This document shows, piece by piece, positions 44,801 to 56,692 of a stretch of DNA of 64,000 nt. The stretch's first letter is position 1; each line of letters starts with the position of its first letter. Origin of the DNA: Heterotrichella gracilis (Eukaryota > Sar > Xanthophyceae > Tribonematales > Xanthonemataceae). The stretch is from contig JAULBX010012874.1 in NCBI GenBank assembly GCA_032358255.1, positions 37,019 to 101,018 of the forward strand, in the 5' to 3' direction. The notes beneath the pieces are model-generated. The model was not told where the DNA came from. It did not search any database and saw only the letters and a list, made by a program, of their open reading frames with translations. A program made the position numbers and the translations under genes.

Positions 44801-47800
44801 CGTACTGCAGTACTTAGAGGTGGCGAACAGTGAGCCATGTGGAGAGAGCAAATGACAGTATCAGTGTTGCGTGGTACAGGTACTTGACATATGTTATTCT
44901 AATTTTACAGGAGTGCCTTTACTATTCCCTCGTCACCATCGCGCCCACTGCTGGGGATCCCCAAGCTGCGCAGGCCTACTGTGAAAACCTGCTGGCGGCG
45001 AGTTTTTCCTCCAAAGTCGTGCCCTCCTCCATCACTCCCCCTGGCTCAGCCGCTGATTTGGCTCGGGGAGTGGTGGTGGGTGTGGCGGCCAGGGTGGAAA
45101 ACTCAGGTGGGTGTCAAAATGGGGGGGGGATGTGACATGGCTTGAGAAGAGCTTGGTACCATGCATGTGCAGGGTATGTGCGTGTCCTCTATTTTGGGGG
45201 TTGTGTGATTCCCTTTCATTCGCACATGGAAAAGGCGTGTGTTGCTCTTGCATGCTGGGAGTGGGCACATATCCTTTACAAGAAAACTCTCCGAAAGTGG
45301 ATACCTGTCCAATGTCGAGCCGCAAGCGTGGAAACCCTACCCAAACCCTAATCCAACCCTCGGTGCCAACCAAACCCTCCCTGGCCCTACACAAACCCTA
45401 ATAAAAAACCCTTCCTTTCCTCCCCCAGGCTCCCCCTCCATCCACCCCTTGCTGAGCGCCACCGTGGCTGCTGCTGGCACCGCCACCTGTCATGCCCTGG
45501 AGTCCCCAGGGGGAGATACCCAGTTCAACCACGTGGGAACGCTGCTGCAGGAGCTGTATGAGGCCTGCCCAAACCACAGGGTAGGGTTTTCAGCCCATCA
45601 TTGTTTTTTGTGAAGTGACCATCATTGTACTTGTTATGGGTACATACATTTGGATACATTGTCTATATATCCATGTGATCAGCTGTTCCACTGACATGTC
45701 CAGTGATCCCATTGTATGTGGAGGTTGGGGGGGGTTTCAAATTCCGATCACGTCACTGGTCACACTACACTATCAATCAAACGCGTAGGTTTGCGGGCGG
45801 GGATTCAAGATCCCAACAACATTACCAACCACATGACCCCTGTTTCAGTCACATAGCTGATCTCGTGGCTTTGTTTCGATCACAGTACCGATCATATGCT
45901 CCTATCGCATGTGCAGGATGAGGTGGCAGAGGCTGTACAGACCCATGTGACCCCCACGGTTGTCCCCAGCATTGCGGGTGGTGGCGCACCCCCCCAGGCT
46001 TCAGCCATGCTGGCGCGGCTGGTGCGGCTGATGGGGGGTGGGGTGGCGGCGGGGGTGGCGCTGGAGGCGGCTGAGGGGGAGGCGGCAGGTGAGGGGGGAT
46101 GGGGGAATGAGTGGCTTGTGTCAGAGGGAATACGGGAATCAAAGGTGGAATGCAAAGCGCTGTGCATGAGGGTTGCTGCTGCATGGTGTAAACCATGTGG
46201 TGGCATGGGCAATTGTGGGCGTTTGCCGCTGCATTGCACACCCTGTCGCATGCCCTGTGTAGGTTCTATGCGTATTCATATTACCGTACACATTTATGTG
46301 CCGGCTGCATGTTTTACTCATACTCACCCTTACCCTCCCACCATCACCCACCACCCACCACAATCCTCCCCTGCCCCCCACAGGCGATACCACTGCCCCA
46401 CCCACAGCCACCCCCGCAGCCGCCATCCTGTCCCGGCTGGTGGCGGATGCGACAGCCCGGGGGGGGGGGGGGGTTGCCACGTCAGCGGCCTGCGCTCATG
46501 CCGACCTCCTACTTTCATACTTAGGGCAAGGGGGGGAAGCTGGAGAGGCCCTGGCTGGGGTGCTGGAGGGTCTGGTGGGGACAAGGGGGGGAGAGGTGGG
46601 TGCTGGGGAGGGGGAGGAATGTAGCAACAGGTATGCCATGGTGAGTGGCATGCGGGTGTATGGCATACCTGTTGCTCTAGGGTTACAGCCAAATGGGGTA
46701 CAACCGGTTGGCAAAGCGTCAACCCAGGCACTGTTCACGCCACTGTTAGCACAGTGCATCGTCCCAGGAGGGTGAAGACTGCGCGGAATGGGTAGGGGAA
46801 CGCCTTCCTGCTGCCTTCCCACTGTGTTCATTCACCTTGCACGGTGCAGCGCTCCTGTATGTCTACCTTGGGACTGCACATTACGCATGATCCTAGGTTG
46901 TAGAAGGCGGCAAACAGGGCAATTGTGTGCAATTTTCCAGGTGGTAAAAGGCTACGCTGGGAGGGTGCAAACCGCCCACCTGCTTCTGACAAGGCTCCAA
47001 GACAGCGCCACGTCAGCATCCGATCTGTCGATATGGGGCAGCGCCAGGCTGGATTCACTCGCATGCCAGCTGGCATCGCGGGAGCGGCTGGACGCGGCAT
47101 GTGCGCCCCTGGTGCGCGCGCTGCTGGCGGAAACCCTAGGAGACCATAGGATTGGGTTGCTGGGGCCTGGCGCCAGGTGTCGCGTGGTGGAGCAGCTGCT
47201 GGAGCTGGTGCAGCCAGGGCGAGGTGAGGGGTGTAGGGTTCAGATTTCAAGGCTAGGGTGGAGGGTTGGGCAAGAGAAGGTGGTGGTATGTGTGTGGTTT
47301 GGTTTGCTTATCCTGAGCCCTTGGTTTGAATATTGCCGCTGATTGCCACTGGCATTCGCTCTGTGGGAATTCTTCTCGAAACTGTGGGACCAGTGGTGTG
47401 GGATCCTTACATCCTAAATGACACGGACTCTGCTTAATGCTGACGTGGCGCTGTGTGGTTGGTCCAGATGCCCAGCTGGCTTCCACAGCGCTCGAAGCAG
47501 CACACGGGGCGCTGCCGGACCCCCAAAACCCCTCCAAAACCCTACCGCCGACCTCCCCTGCTACCGACACCCCCGATGCTACCATCCTTCCCCTGCAAAT
47601 CCAGCTGCTATGTCGAACCTTTGAGCTGAGCTGGCGGGTGCCATGTGGGGGGGCCAGGACCAGGGGAGGTCCACAGGATGACCTGGCATCTGGCAGCGAT
47701 GAAGAGGACATTGTGGAACCAACTGAGGCCAATCAAGAGGCGGGCACGGCTGGGGATGCGGCTGGGGATTTGTTGGGACTGACGGCCGCGAGGTTGTGGG

Positions 47801-50800
47801 ATGGCGGGGCGGCCGCGGGGACCCTCTACGAGTCCCTAGGGTCACTGGATGGGGAAGGAGTCAGGGGTGCACTGGTGGATGAGCTGGTGCAGGGAGTGCA
47901 TGCCTCGCTGCATGCGGTGTCAGCGTCGGAAGAGGGGCAGGGCAAGGGGGAAATGGATGATGCACAGGTACAGAGCACCGCGCAGGGTACCGCGCAGAGC
48001 GGTGCGGGGCAGGTCATGGGGCAGGATGAGGCGAAGGAAGATGCGCGGTCAAGGTGGGCAGCGGAGTGGGCTGCTCGCAGCGGGGAGGTCCTGGGCTCAG
48101 TCTGCCCGGACCCTGCGCATCAATCACATGCCATCCGCCAGCTGGCAGCACCTCATGGGTATTGGCCGCACTATGCTTTTGAAGGGCATTCATATGCGAG
48201 GGCATCGGAGGAGAATGCCCAGGCACAGGTAGGTCCAGTGGTATTGCAATGCATGCAGAGTACATGCATGTTTTAGGTTGTGTAAATGCATTGCTACAGT
48301 GGGCTGTTCTCCATATGTTTTGCTTTCCACAGCACACGCACCCCCCTGCATAGGGCGTAATTGCCGAACACATGACAAATATGCGCAAAATGCATGCTTC
48401 TACATGCGGTCGCATGTACCAAAAGCTAGATGTGCAATGTGAGATGTGGCTGTTATCGTTCATTGTTCATCTTGACCACAGGCGGCGCCAGGGGGTTTGG
48501 CATCCTGGGTCCGGCCAGGCGGCGCCATCTCAGCATACATGGCCGCACTCATGCTGGCGCTGGGCCACACCACAACCTATTATCTGTGTAATCATCGTTT
48601 TGTTTAGTCAGTGTGAAGTGCGGCAACCCTGTCCACAGGCGCCACAAGGAGTTGAGGGCCACCCAGGTGGCGCCACGTCAGCACACATGCCGGCACTCAT
48701 GCTGGCGCTGGGCCACACCCTAGGGTTTGAGCTGGTGCTGTTCAGCCAACCGGATCGCACCCCCGTGGCGTGGCTGGCGGTTGAGTTGCTGACTCAGCTT
48801 TGCGCGGATGCCCGCTTGGCGGAGGCCCATTGGCCGGAGCTGCTGGATTTCCTGCAGGTAAGGAGTGCGGGTGTTTTTTTCTGCGCATGTACCCCTTGCT
48901 GTGTAGGTTTTGTCCAGGTTTACCCCTTGCTGTGTATTTTGTCCATGCTTACCCCTTGCTGTGCAGATCTTGCCACGATTTGGCTGTGGCTCCTGCACAG
49001 TGCGAACTGCGATGGGCGTTTCGTGATTCTTCTGTTCGTCATTATTCTGTTTGTTTTGCATGTCTTTCATGCAAGGGTCATGCAAGGGATTATTGCTGTA
49101 TGTATGCAACATTTTGCTGTCTTGCCATCAATCTCTTTCCAACCTCTTTTCACAATCTCAGATGTGCATTCCTCTACCTGTAGGAGTGCGTGGAGGTGTG
49201 TGAGGTTCCGCCTGTGGATGACCTCATAGCCCGCTCAGGAGGGGGAGACCTGCCAGATGCGGGACCCTCAAATGCGCCGGATTTCCCAAATTCTGAGTTC
49301 CAGCTGCTGTGGGGCACATTACAACAGCTCCTGCAGGCCCTCACCCAGAATGGGTCCAATGCGGGGATGGCAGTGGAGTCCAAATCCGAAGTTGAATTTG
49401 AAATTCAGCTGGCGGCATTGAGTCGCTTGCTGAGTGCCCTAGTGGAGACCCCGCAAGGGCTGGGTGTGGCGGTGGGGTTCTTTAGGATTTTTGTTGCCGA
49501 GGCCAAAACCCTGGGGACCCTTCCGCCGCGCGTGGTGGTCGCCGTTCTGGAGGTCCTTGCGCCGGCGATCAGGTAGGAAACCCTGGGGTTCTCTACCCTT
49601 CCCCCACCTTAGTGTCTGAGGAAGACGCTAAAGGTCTCTACCCTTACCTACATTTCGCCGCAAGGGTGCCTACCTATCCAAACTGCCGGCCCCTATGTGG
49701 CTTTTATGTGCCGCAGCACTTGTTTCACGTGCACTAATGTTGTGCTGCCTGTGCTTCTATTGGAATTGCTGCCAGCACAGCCGTGTGACCTAGTCCTGCC
49801 ATTCTTCAACGGTGTATGTCCCAGCATGAGCAGGCTAATTCCTGCACCTCATCCATCCACTAAACTCGCCATCTGCACACTGGGCATGCCACTTCCCCTC
49901 TTGCGCTACCCCGCATCTGTGTGCCAGTTTTTCACCCCCCTTGCTCTACCCCGCATCTATGTGCCAGATTTTAACCCCCCTTGCTGTACCCTACATCTAT
50001 GTGCCAGTTTTTAACCCCCCAACCCCCTCACACACCCTTGTTCCCCATGATTGATCAGCGACTCAAACACCCCACCCCACCCTTCTACAGGTCAACTGCC
50101 AATGGCGGCGGTCAGCAGGCACTGGAGGAATCAGCGCTCGATCAGTTTGCATCGGCTTGGATCGCCCGCTCCCAGCGATTGCCTGCCGTGCTCACCGGGG
50201 CCTACCAGGACGCAACCGCAAGGAGGGATGCAATACGCGCAATTGAGGTCGTGTGTGCGGCATTTCCTCCACCCCCGCTGCTAGCCATGGCGCAGGTTGC
50301 AAAAGGTGGGTGCAGGTTGCATAACTGAAGGGTGACCACTATGTAGGGTTTTTGGGGGGGGGGGGGGGGGGCAAGCCTGTTGCTATAGTGCATGGGGAGA
50401 ATGCGGGTGTGCTGTGCATGTGATGAGGATGTTATAAGGAGGGGAGATTGGTTGCATTTAAATTCCACTTTCATGTACCATGTGCCTGAAAGTGATAGGG
50501 AATGCGCATTGAAGGGTAATCCAGCGGATTTGGCAACCGCAACAATCCATGAAGTCGGCCGTGCAAGGTTTAAACGGGTTGGTTTTCAGCTGCACCCTAA
50601 TAAACCCTAACATGCCCTACTTTGTGGTTCAGGCACAGTGCGGCTGGTGAGCAGCTCGGAGGAGGGGTCTGCCCTTGTGGCCCTCACATTGCGACAAATG
50701 TCGGGGGCCCAGGCCGCCTCGGCACTGCAGGCGGTGCACGCCCGGGCCCAAATGTCGGAAAATTCGGCGGGCCCAAGCCCTGAGCAGCTGCAGGAGGCAA

Positions 50801-53800
50801 CAGCCACAGGTGAGTCCTTGCTGCGCCACATGGTTTGGTGTGTGGCTGTGGCCACATTCGAGTCCTTGCTGAGACCCCTGGTTTCCTGTGTGGCGACCTG
50901 ACAATACTTGCTGCGCCACCGTTTCTTTTTGTCGCCAGATGATTTGAAATATTGCACCCTGCATACTCCACCAATATAGGGTACCCTACATATCCTAAAC
51001 TCCGTCACCACGCTTGTTGAGACGCCTGGTTTCGTCTGTGCCACAGGCGAGTCCTTCCTGAGCCGCCTGGTTTCGTCTGTGGTGACCTACTGTTGGCGCG
51101 ACCTGTCGCAATCCGACTGGACCCTAATCTTGGAACACATCCGGCGCGCGATTTCGGCCACAAATGTGCTGATTGAGGGGGCCACAGAGGTTGTGGCTGA
51201 AACAGCAAGAGAGGTAGCAGAGTCGATTGCAAAATTGGAGCTGGGCAGCAATGCAGTGGCCATCAATTTGCTGCAGCAGCTGATGCGCAAGGGGGTGTTG
51301 GACGGTCAAGAGGCGGCAAGGGCGGAGTGTGGCAGGTAGAATTTTGTCCAGATTTCCTGTCCCTAGTGCTGCCATTTTCTTGTGGCATGCTATCATCGCT
51401 GATAACTGCAAGTTACTGTTTGATGCCGCCAGTGTGGCCTTGTGTGGCCACAGTCAACACCTAGGGTCTCAAAACCATACTCATCATCTAGTGATTCCCT
51501 GGCTTGTAATCCCCTGCTTTCCCACTCTTCTGTTGCCATACCCACTCGAACCTACTCATATGCATCTCGCTTTCCCATCACCATATGATTCCTTCCCCCA
51601 CCCACCATTACGACCCCATCCATTCCAGGCTGGCCGATGCCATTCGCAGCCAGGGGGCCAAAATTTCCGGGGCCCCGGGGCTCCCCGCCGCGCACGCCTA
51701 CGCATTTGTGCACTCCCTGGAGCCCCACTTTGGGACCCTGGTCCCCTCACCCGACACCTGGCGAGCTACCCAGCGCGCGGTGGTGGGGGATGCCGCGCGC
51801 ATGTTGTACGCGGCAGGTGCGCAAAACCCTGACCCAAAACCAGCTGAAAGTCTAGAGGCGTAGCGTGTGGGGAACCCGTAGTGCAAATCCTAAACCCTGA
51901 ACCCTAGAGGCATGCAGCCCCACAGCGCGCGGTAGTGGGTGGTGCAGCGCGCATGCTGTACGGATCAGGTGCGTTACACCCAATGCAAGGACATTGTGGT
52001 GTTGCTCCTGTGTGCGTATATGGGTGGTCCTTGTATTATGCCACGAATGTCAGTTGTAGTATTTTGGAGAATAGGTCTTTGTCGCCAGCCCCTCAATCAC
52101 GTGGAATGCAGGCTCATTCTGGCATGGTTATGTTGTATTGTTTCTGTCCACGTCAGAAAAAGAATTTGATACGTATTCAATTTGTCTTACACATTTATGA
52201 GATTTTTATGATAATACTGTATGACGCATACGGCATTGTCATGTGCAGGCGCTGTGGAGGCCATTGCCTCATCCAGTGGTGCCCAGTGCCCACCAGCAGC
52301 CGCCACCTGGCGGGAGGGCAGCAGAGTGTTCTGGGATGCACTGGCAGACGGTGAGTGGGAATATGGAAAGCCATTGCCTGAGAGTGCCACTCACAGGATC
52401 ACATTCTCCCTTTTAGCACCCTGACTCCCTTCGCTCCCCTTCAGCCGTCGTCACTGCGCTCCCCCTGGTGTAGCCTTGTCCTTTCGCATCCTTATCCCCC
52501 CTAACCCTGATACTTGTGATGATAGAATTTGCCTTCTTTCCCCGCCTTTTACCCCTCAGCGCCCCTCCTGACCGCCCATATTTTCCTCCCATGCAGCGGT
52601 TTCCAACGCGCTCCCCCTTGACCCCGGCCTGGCCCTGGAGAAGGCAGTCGAGGAGGCAGATGGTTGGTCGGAGGACATTGGAGTTGCCCCCCCTGCGGCA
52701 TTTGTGGCCCTGCTGCTGCGCCAGGTGGCGCCTGGTGGGCAAGGGGGGGAGGCCACGTCAGCAGGTAGGGGAGGGACTTCCAAATGGTTCAGAATGCACA
52801 TGATGATGTTGCCTGTTATTTCAACACCATATCGGAAGACAACTGTTATTTGCCTTTTGTCAATCAGACCGTACCCAAAGTGGCTGTCGAAATGCCTGAA
52901 AAATATGTCTCAAGACCAAAGAACAGTGCATGCTTTTTTCATCGGGTTGGTTCCCTGAATGTAAATGATCTTGTGTTGTTATGGTCTTGTAATTGGACAA
53001 TTCCTTACATCTTGTGCAGGTGGCAGTCGAGTGGCAGGTGCCGCGCTGCAGGTGCTGCTCGTGCCCACGCTGCTGGGGAGGGTCAGTGCGGTGGCGGGGC
53101 TGGAGGTAAGGGTTTTGGCTAAGGTTTGGCCGGCATCTACAGCGATTTGGTCAGGGTTTTGCATGCTGCTGCTGGTGCCTGTGTAGCTAGGATGCCTTAT
53201 TGCATTCGCGGGGCTGATGGTCTCACATTGTGCATTGGGGAATGAGTGCTGTAAGTTTGCCCTCAATCCAAAACCCCAAAATGCCCAAACTGCAGGACTC
53301 CCAGCTCGAGGAATTCGACGTCGCGGCCGCCGATGACGTCATCACCACCCTGGAAAACCTGGGGATCCCCTCGCTGCTGGCGCAATCCCTGGCACCCGGG
53401 GCCAACCCCCGCACAGCCCTGCTGGCCTGGGCGCTGCTGCTGGCGCACATGCTGGCGCTGCCTGCTGGAGGAAAGGTAGGGTTTTGAGTTAGGGTTTTGG
53501 GGAGGCTTTTGCATAAGGACTGGGGGAGGACGTATTGGTTTGGGTTGTAGGCTGGGGTGATGTAGGTTTACCGCTCCTGCCGCCACATGTGTTGGCCCTG
53601 CTGCCGGTGGGGATTTTGCAACTGCTGGGATAATATTTGTGCCTTTAGTTGGTGCTCATTTATACTCACAAATGCTTCACCCCCTCTTTACCAGGCTCGG
53701 CGCCAGCTGGCCCAAATCATCCGCGACGCCCACCGCCTGGTGCCGCATTTGATGGACATTTTGGTACCCCTGCTGCCCTTGAATTACGGCCCCGGGGGCG

Positions 53801-55544
53801 CATCTCGCCGCGCCAGCATTGGGGGAGGGGGCACCCCAGGGGGAAAACACAGGGGAGGGGAAAAGGGAGAGGAGGCGGAGCTTGATTTTGTGCAGGAGCT
53901 GAGGATGCTAGGTGGGTGGGGTGGGTGGTGGAGGTTGGAGACTCTGCTGTGGGTGATGGGATGATGCCTCTCAATCACCATGGTATGGGATAAGCCGTTG
54001 CACGAAAGAATCAAGTAGTGTTGGTAAATACCTCTGCCTGTATGTAATTTGGGGCGTCGGTTACCAGATACAAATATGCGGGGAAATCCTGTCAACATCT
54101 CGCACATCATCCGGTACAACCTACAATCACTGCTACAGTAAAAAGTACAGCGTTTTCAATCCCCTGTGCCAACCACATGACTGCCCCCCTCTCCTCTCCA
54201 GGCGCCCCCCACTCCGCCGCCGCGCGCGCCTCCCTGCCCGCCCCCATGTACCGCGCAGCCCTCTGTGCCCTGCCTGCCAGCGTGCGGCTGTGGTTTGCTG
54301 ACATGAGGGACAGACAGCTGGCGGCAGCGCTGGAGAAGTGAGTACCCTAAATCCTGATCTTAAACCCTAAAGCGCTTACCCTGCCAGCGTGCGGCTGTGG
54401 TTTGCTGACATGAGGGACAGGCAGCTGGCGGCAGCGCTGGGGAATTGAGTACCCTGAGCCTAAACCCTACAGCATAACCCTACATGTGAAGGACAGACAC
54501 CTGGGAGCAGCGAGTACCCAAAACTTTCCATTGTCGCTGCCCTTGCCTGCCGCGCGACAGCTGTCAAAGACACAGAATGTAGAAAAGGGATTGCATTACA
54601 ATAGAGATTTCGCAAATAATGTCTTGGCGATGGGCAAAAGGAAATATCCTTGTTTTTGCTATCTCATAATAAGGGAGAGAAACTGCCTCTTACAAGGAAA
54701 CCCTTTTTCCCTCCCCAGGTACACCTGTGAGTGCGTCTCCCCCTTGCTTGTGCGCGCTGAGCTGGCATCCACCACCGCCACCGCCGCAGCCCTCTCCACA
54801 CCCACCTTCACCATACGCGCAAGCGCAGGCGCGCGCGAGGTTGTTGCCACAGCCGAGGTTGAGGAGGGGTCAAGTTTGGAGGTGGCGGTGCGCCTACCCG
54901 CCAGCTGGCCACTCAGGGCGGCGGAAGCAGAGTGCAGGCGGAAGGTGGGTTTTAAGAATTTTGGTTGGGTTTTGGGGGTTGTGGTGGAACAGGGTTTTGG
55001 TAGGGTTTTTGGGGATTAGGGCATGTTTAGCAGCCGGCGGATAGGGCTGGTGTTTTGTGTGTATTAGTTAGATCTAGGGTTTAGGGTTTAGGGTAGCCAC
55101 ATGGCACTAGCTGTTGGCCACATAGTCCCAGGAGCTACTGGTGGGCCATGCCACCACCCCTGCTGGGAATGTATGAAAAGGCGAAAGGCAAAAAAATTTC
55201 CCCTGCCTCCCCCTCCCCACCCTCATCCTCCACCCCCAACCCCCATGCAGGTGGGCGTGTCAGAACCCCGGCTGCGCAAGTGGCTGCTCTCCATCGCCGC
55301 GCTCCTGCGGGGGGCGAACGGGGGCACAGCCGATGCCCTGGCGCTCTGGAAAACCAACGTTGAGCGGGAATTCCAGGGCCTGGAGGAGTGCCTTATCTGC
55401 TATTCTGTGGTGCACCCTACCTCGGGTCAATTGCCCAACCTGGACTGCCGCACGTGCCGGAAGAGGTTCCATGGCGCGTGCCTCTACAAGTGGTTCCGGA
55501 GCAGCAGCAAGAGCAACTGCCCCCACTGCCAGTCGCCGTGGTAG
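41838..55544 (+). CDS. LTN1: Listerin E3 ubiquitin-protein ligase
   Basis: 27 exons, all in phase, 1992 residues: 41838-41941, 42350-42566, 42705-42914, 43150-43251, 43596-43764, 43978-44378, 44607-44720, 44911-45106, 45429-45580, 45917-46088, 46384-46595, 46941-47223, 47468-48228, 48639-48857, 49184-49572, 50091-50305, 50633-50809, 51047-51335, 51629-51816, 52249-52350, 52597-52764, 53020-53105, 53296-53475, 53695-53911, 54202-54337, 54719-54944, 55251-55544. The N-terminus (RPSSSAKAAEL, then GFGGF and LRRLSKRDPTTKLKAL) is the Listerin signature for binding the stalled 60S subunit. The long middle is HEAT-like helices. The last about 55 residues are the RING-CH finger, with C1942, C1945, C-x2-C, H, C, C1985 and C1988 (EECLICYSV ... 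CLYKWF ... CPHC). Listerin ubiquitinates nascent chains stuck on split ribosomes. Human and Arabidopsis proteins are about 1770-1870 residues; this one is longer through Ala/Gly-rich inserts, mainly in exons 10-13. A G15 run lies in exon 11. Confidence 0.96.
43293..43330 (+). repeat. Echo of LTN1 exon 4 end
   Basis: Copy of 43218-43258 (AGCAG.GGG.GCGCTGCTGT.CTGCAGGCA) with GGTGGGACGTGGTGAAA continuing the parental intron start. Confidence 0.8.
44434..44495 (+). repeat. Echo of LTN1 exon 6 end
   Basis: Copy of 44320-44380 (CCACCTCCTnCC.TGCGATGCTCCC). The donor AAGGTGAG has become AATGTACG, weaker but still GT. Confidence 0.85.
46459..46473 (+). repeat. G15 homopolymer inside LTN1 exon 11
   Basis: Fifteen G in a row encode part of ARGGGGVA. 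The frame is right with 15 as given; an error of one base would break the gene, so the count deserves checking. Confidence 0.95.
48480..48590 (+). repeat. Echo of LTN1 exon 14 start
   Basis: Copy of 48631-48725. Both start after a CCACAG acceptor and share CTCATGCTGGCGCTGGGCCA. The copy stays open for about 40 codons (AAPGGLASW...) and so could be an alternative 5' end of this exon, but it would add a frame leading to a stop. Confidence 0.85.
48890..48968 (+). repeat. Tandem repeat in LTN1 intron 14
   Basis: Three units of about 35 bp with the core TACCCCTTGCTGTG, separated by TTTTGTCCA. Confidence 0.85.
49898..50025 (+). repeat. Tandem 41-bp repeat in LTN1 intron 15
   Basis: Three units with core CTACCCCGCATCTATGTGCC and a poly-C end (AACCCCCC). 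They sit in the pyrimidine-rich part just before the acceptor. Confidence 0.85.
50354..50371 (+). repeat. G18 homopolymer in LTN1 intron 16
   Basis: Eighteen consecutive G bases shortly after the donor of exon 16; noncoding. Confidence 0.95.
50808..51046 (+). repeat. Several echoes of LTN1 exon 18 start
   Basis: The start of exon 18 (GAGTCCTTCCTGAGCCGCC, then TGGTTTCGTCTGTGG) recurs in altered form at about 50812-50850, 50858-50900 and 51018-51042 in the intron before the real exon. Confidence 0.8.
51919..51970 (+). repeat. Echo of LTN1 exon 19 end, donor intact
   Basis: Copy of 51769-51820 (CAGCGCGCGGT.GTGGG, then GCGCGCATG.TGTACG) including GCAGGTGCG/TCAGGTGCG. Confidence 0.88.
54381..54456 (+). 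repeat. Young echo of LTN1 exon 25 end, donor destroyed
   Basis: About 75 bp nearly identical to 54273-54348. Of the few changes, one turns the donor GAAGTGAGT into GAATTGAGT, removing the GT. The spacing of 108 bp defines the duplicated unit. Confidence 0.93.
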
Positions 55545-56692
55545 GGCGGGTGTGCAAAAAGGAGGGGGGGGCGCGTGGGAGGACGGACATGCAGTGCGGG
55601 GCAAGTATCCAACTGGGTGTAAGGTACTTAGTGGAATGTTTTAGAAAGCCTTGCGAGATGGGTGCGGCCCTCCCTGCTGCGGATGTTTTCTCATGGGTAA
55701 TCCCTCTGGGGGTGATTCGGGTGTTGGGGTGTTGGAGAGTAAAGTTTCAGTCTAACATATGGGAGACCATGGGGAACATTTGCTAGGGTAATGGCCCTTA
55801 GGCTATGCCTATGGCATGTTGCCAATGAAACCCACAATGAAATGAATGCTTGAATGACCTGCCTGCCTGGCAGTGCAGCGCATATCGATTATCGAGGCTC
55901 AGTGTAACATCCTCTCGAGCATCGCCCCCTGGGCATGTGAAAGATTTGTGGGTGCATCATTCACCGGGGTGGCCCGCAGGCGCTACATGCTGCATCACCA
56001 CTGCCACCCTGGGGGCTGCAAGGGCCTGTGGTGGTGGTCAGTGGAAATACAATCGTTGTGTGTTATGAGGTACAGCATTAGCTGCTAGTGGGTCAATGAA
56101 ATTTTTGCATGAGGATGCAGGGCCCCAGCCCTGATTGTTTGGAAGTATCCTCATGCGTGTCATAATGATTGAGGACAGCGTGTTGGCATCAGTGCTGCCT
56201 CCAGTGCATGAAGCATGTGGAGGTGAAGCAAGCTGCTGCTGCAAAGGCATTATATGCCATTGAGGCACGTGGATGCATCGTGCCCTCTCGGCACTCACAT
56301 GAAACACGTGGATGATCACCACATGTTCTCGCCATCATTAGCGCTGCTAAGTGGAGCCAACGTGCAGCTTCCGCACATCTGTCAGGAAGCTGGGCCCAGG
56401 GGGGCAACAATATGACTAGTTCCTGAAGGCGTCTGCGCTGCAACGTGACGGACCCAAAATCACCTCAACTGAGCGCCTCGGCTGGCAAAACCATGGCATG
56501 AAAGCAGGACCTTTATCTTTGCGCTCCTAGCTGTTTCCAGGGAACAAGAGTGTTCATTCAGCGCCGTAGCCTCTCCCGTTGCGTATAAGGACTTGGGTGT
56601 CGAATTTCGAAGCACTGCACCAGCTCACGATTTGTGGCGCACAAACCCCCACCACAGGCACCTCTCAGCCCCTGCACCCACACACCGCCGCC
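55545..56692. other. Spacer after LTN1
   Basis: About 1.15 kb with the LTN1 3' UTR (a TGTAA word at 55618-55622, about 75 nt past the stop) and the upstream region of the gene at 56693. A TATAAGG word lies at about 56583, roughly 110 bp before that start. No gene is seen. Confidence 0.45.

Noticed and set aside
45896-46775. Long plus frames running through LTN1 introns 10 and 11
   Set aside because: Only the parts between the GT-AG sites continue the Listerin frame; the rest is open by GC bias.
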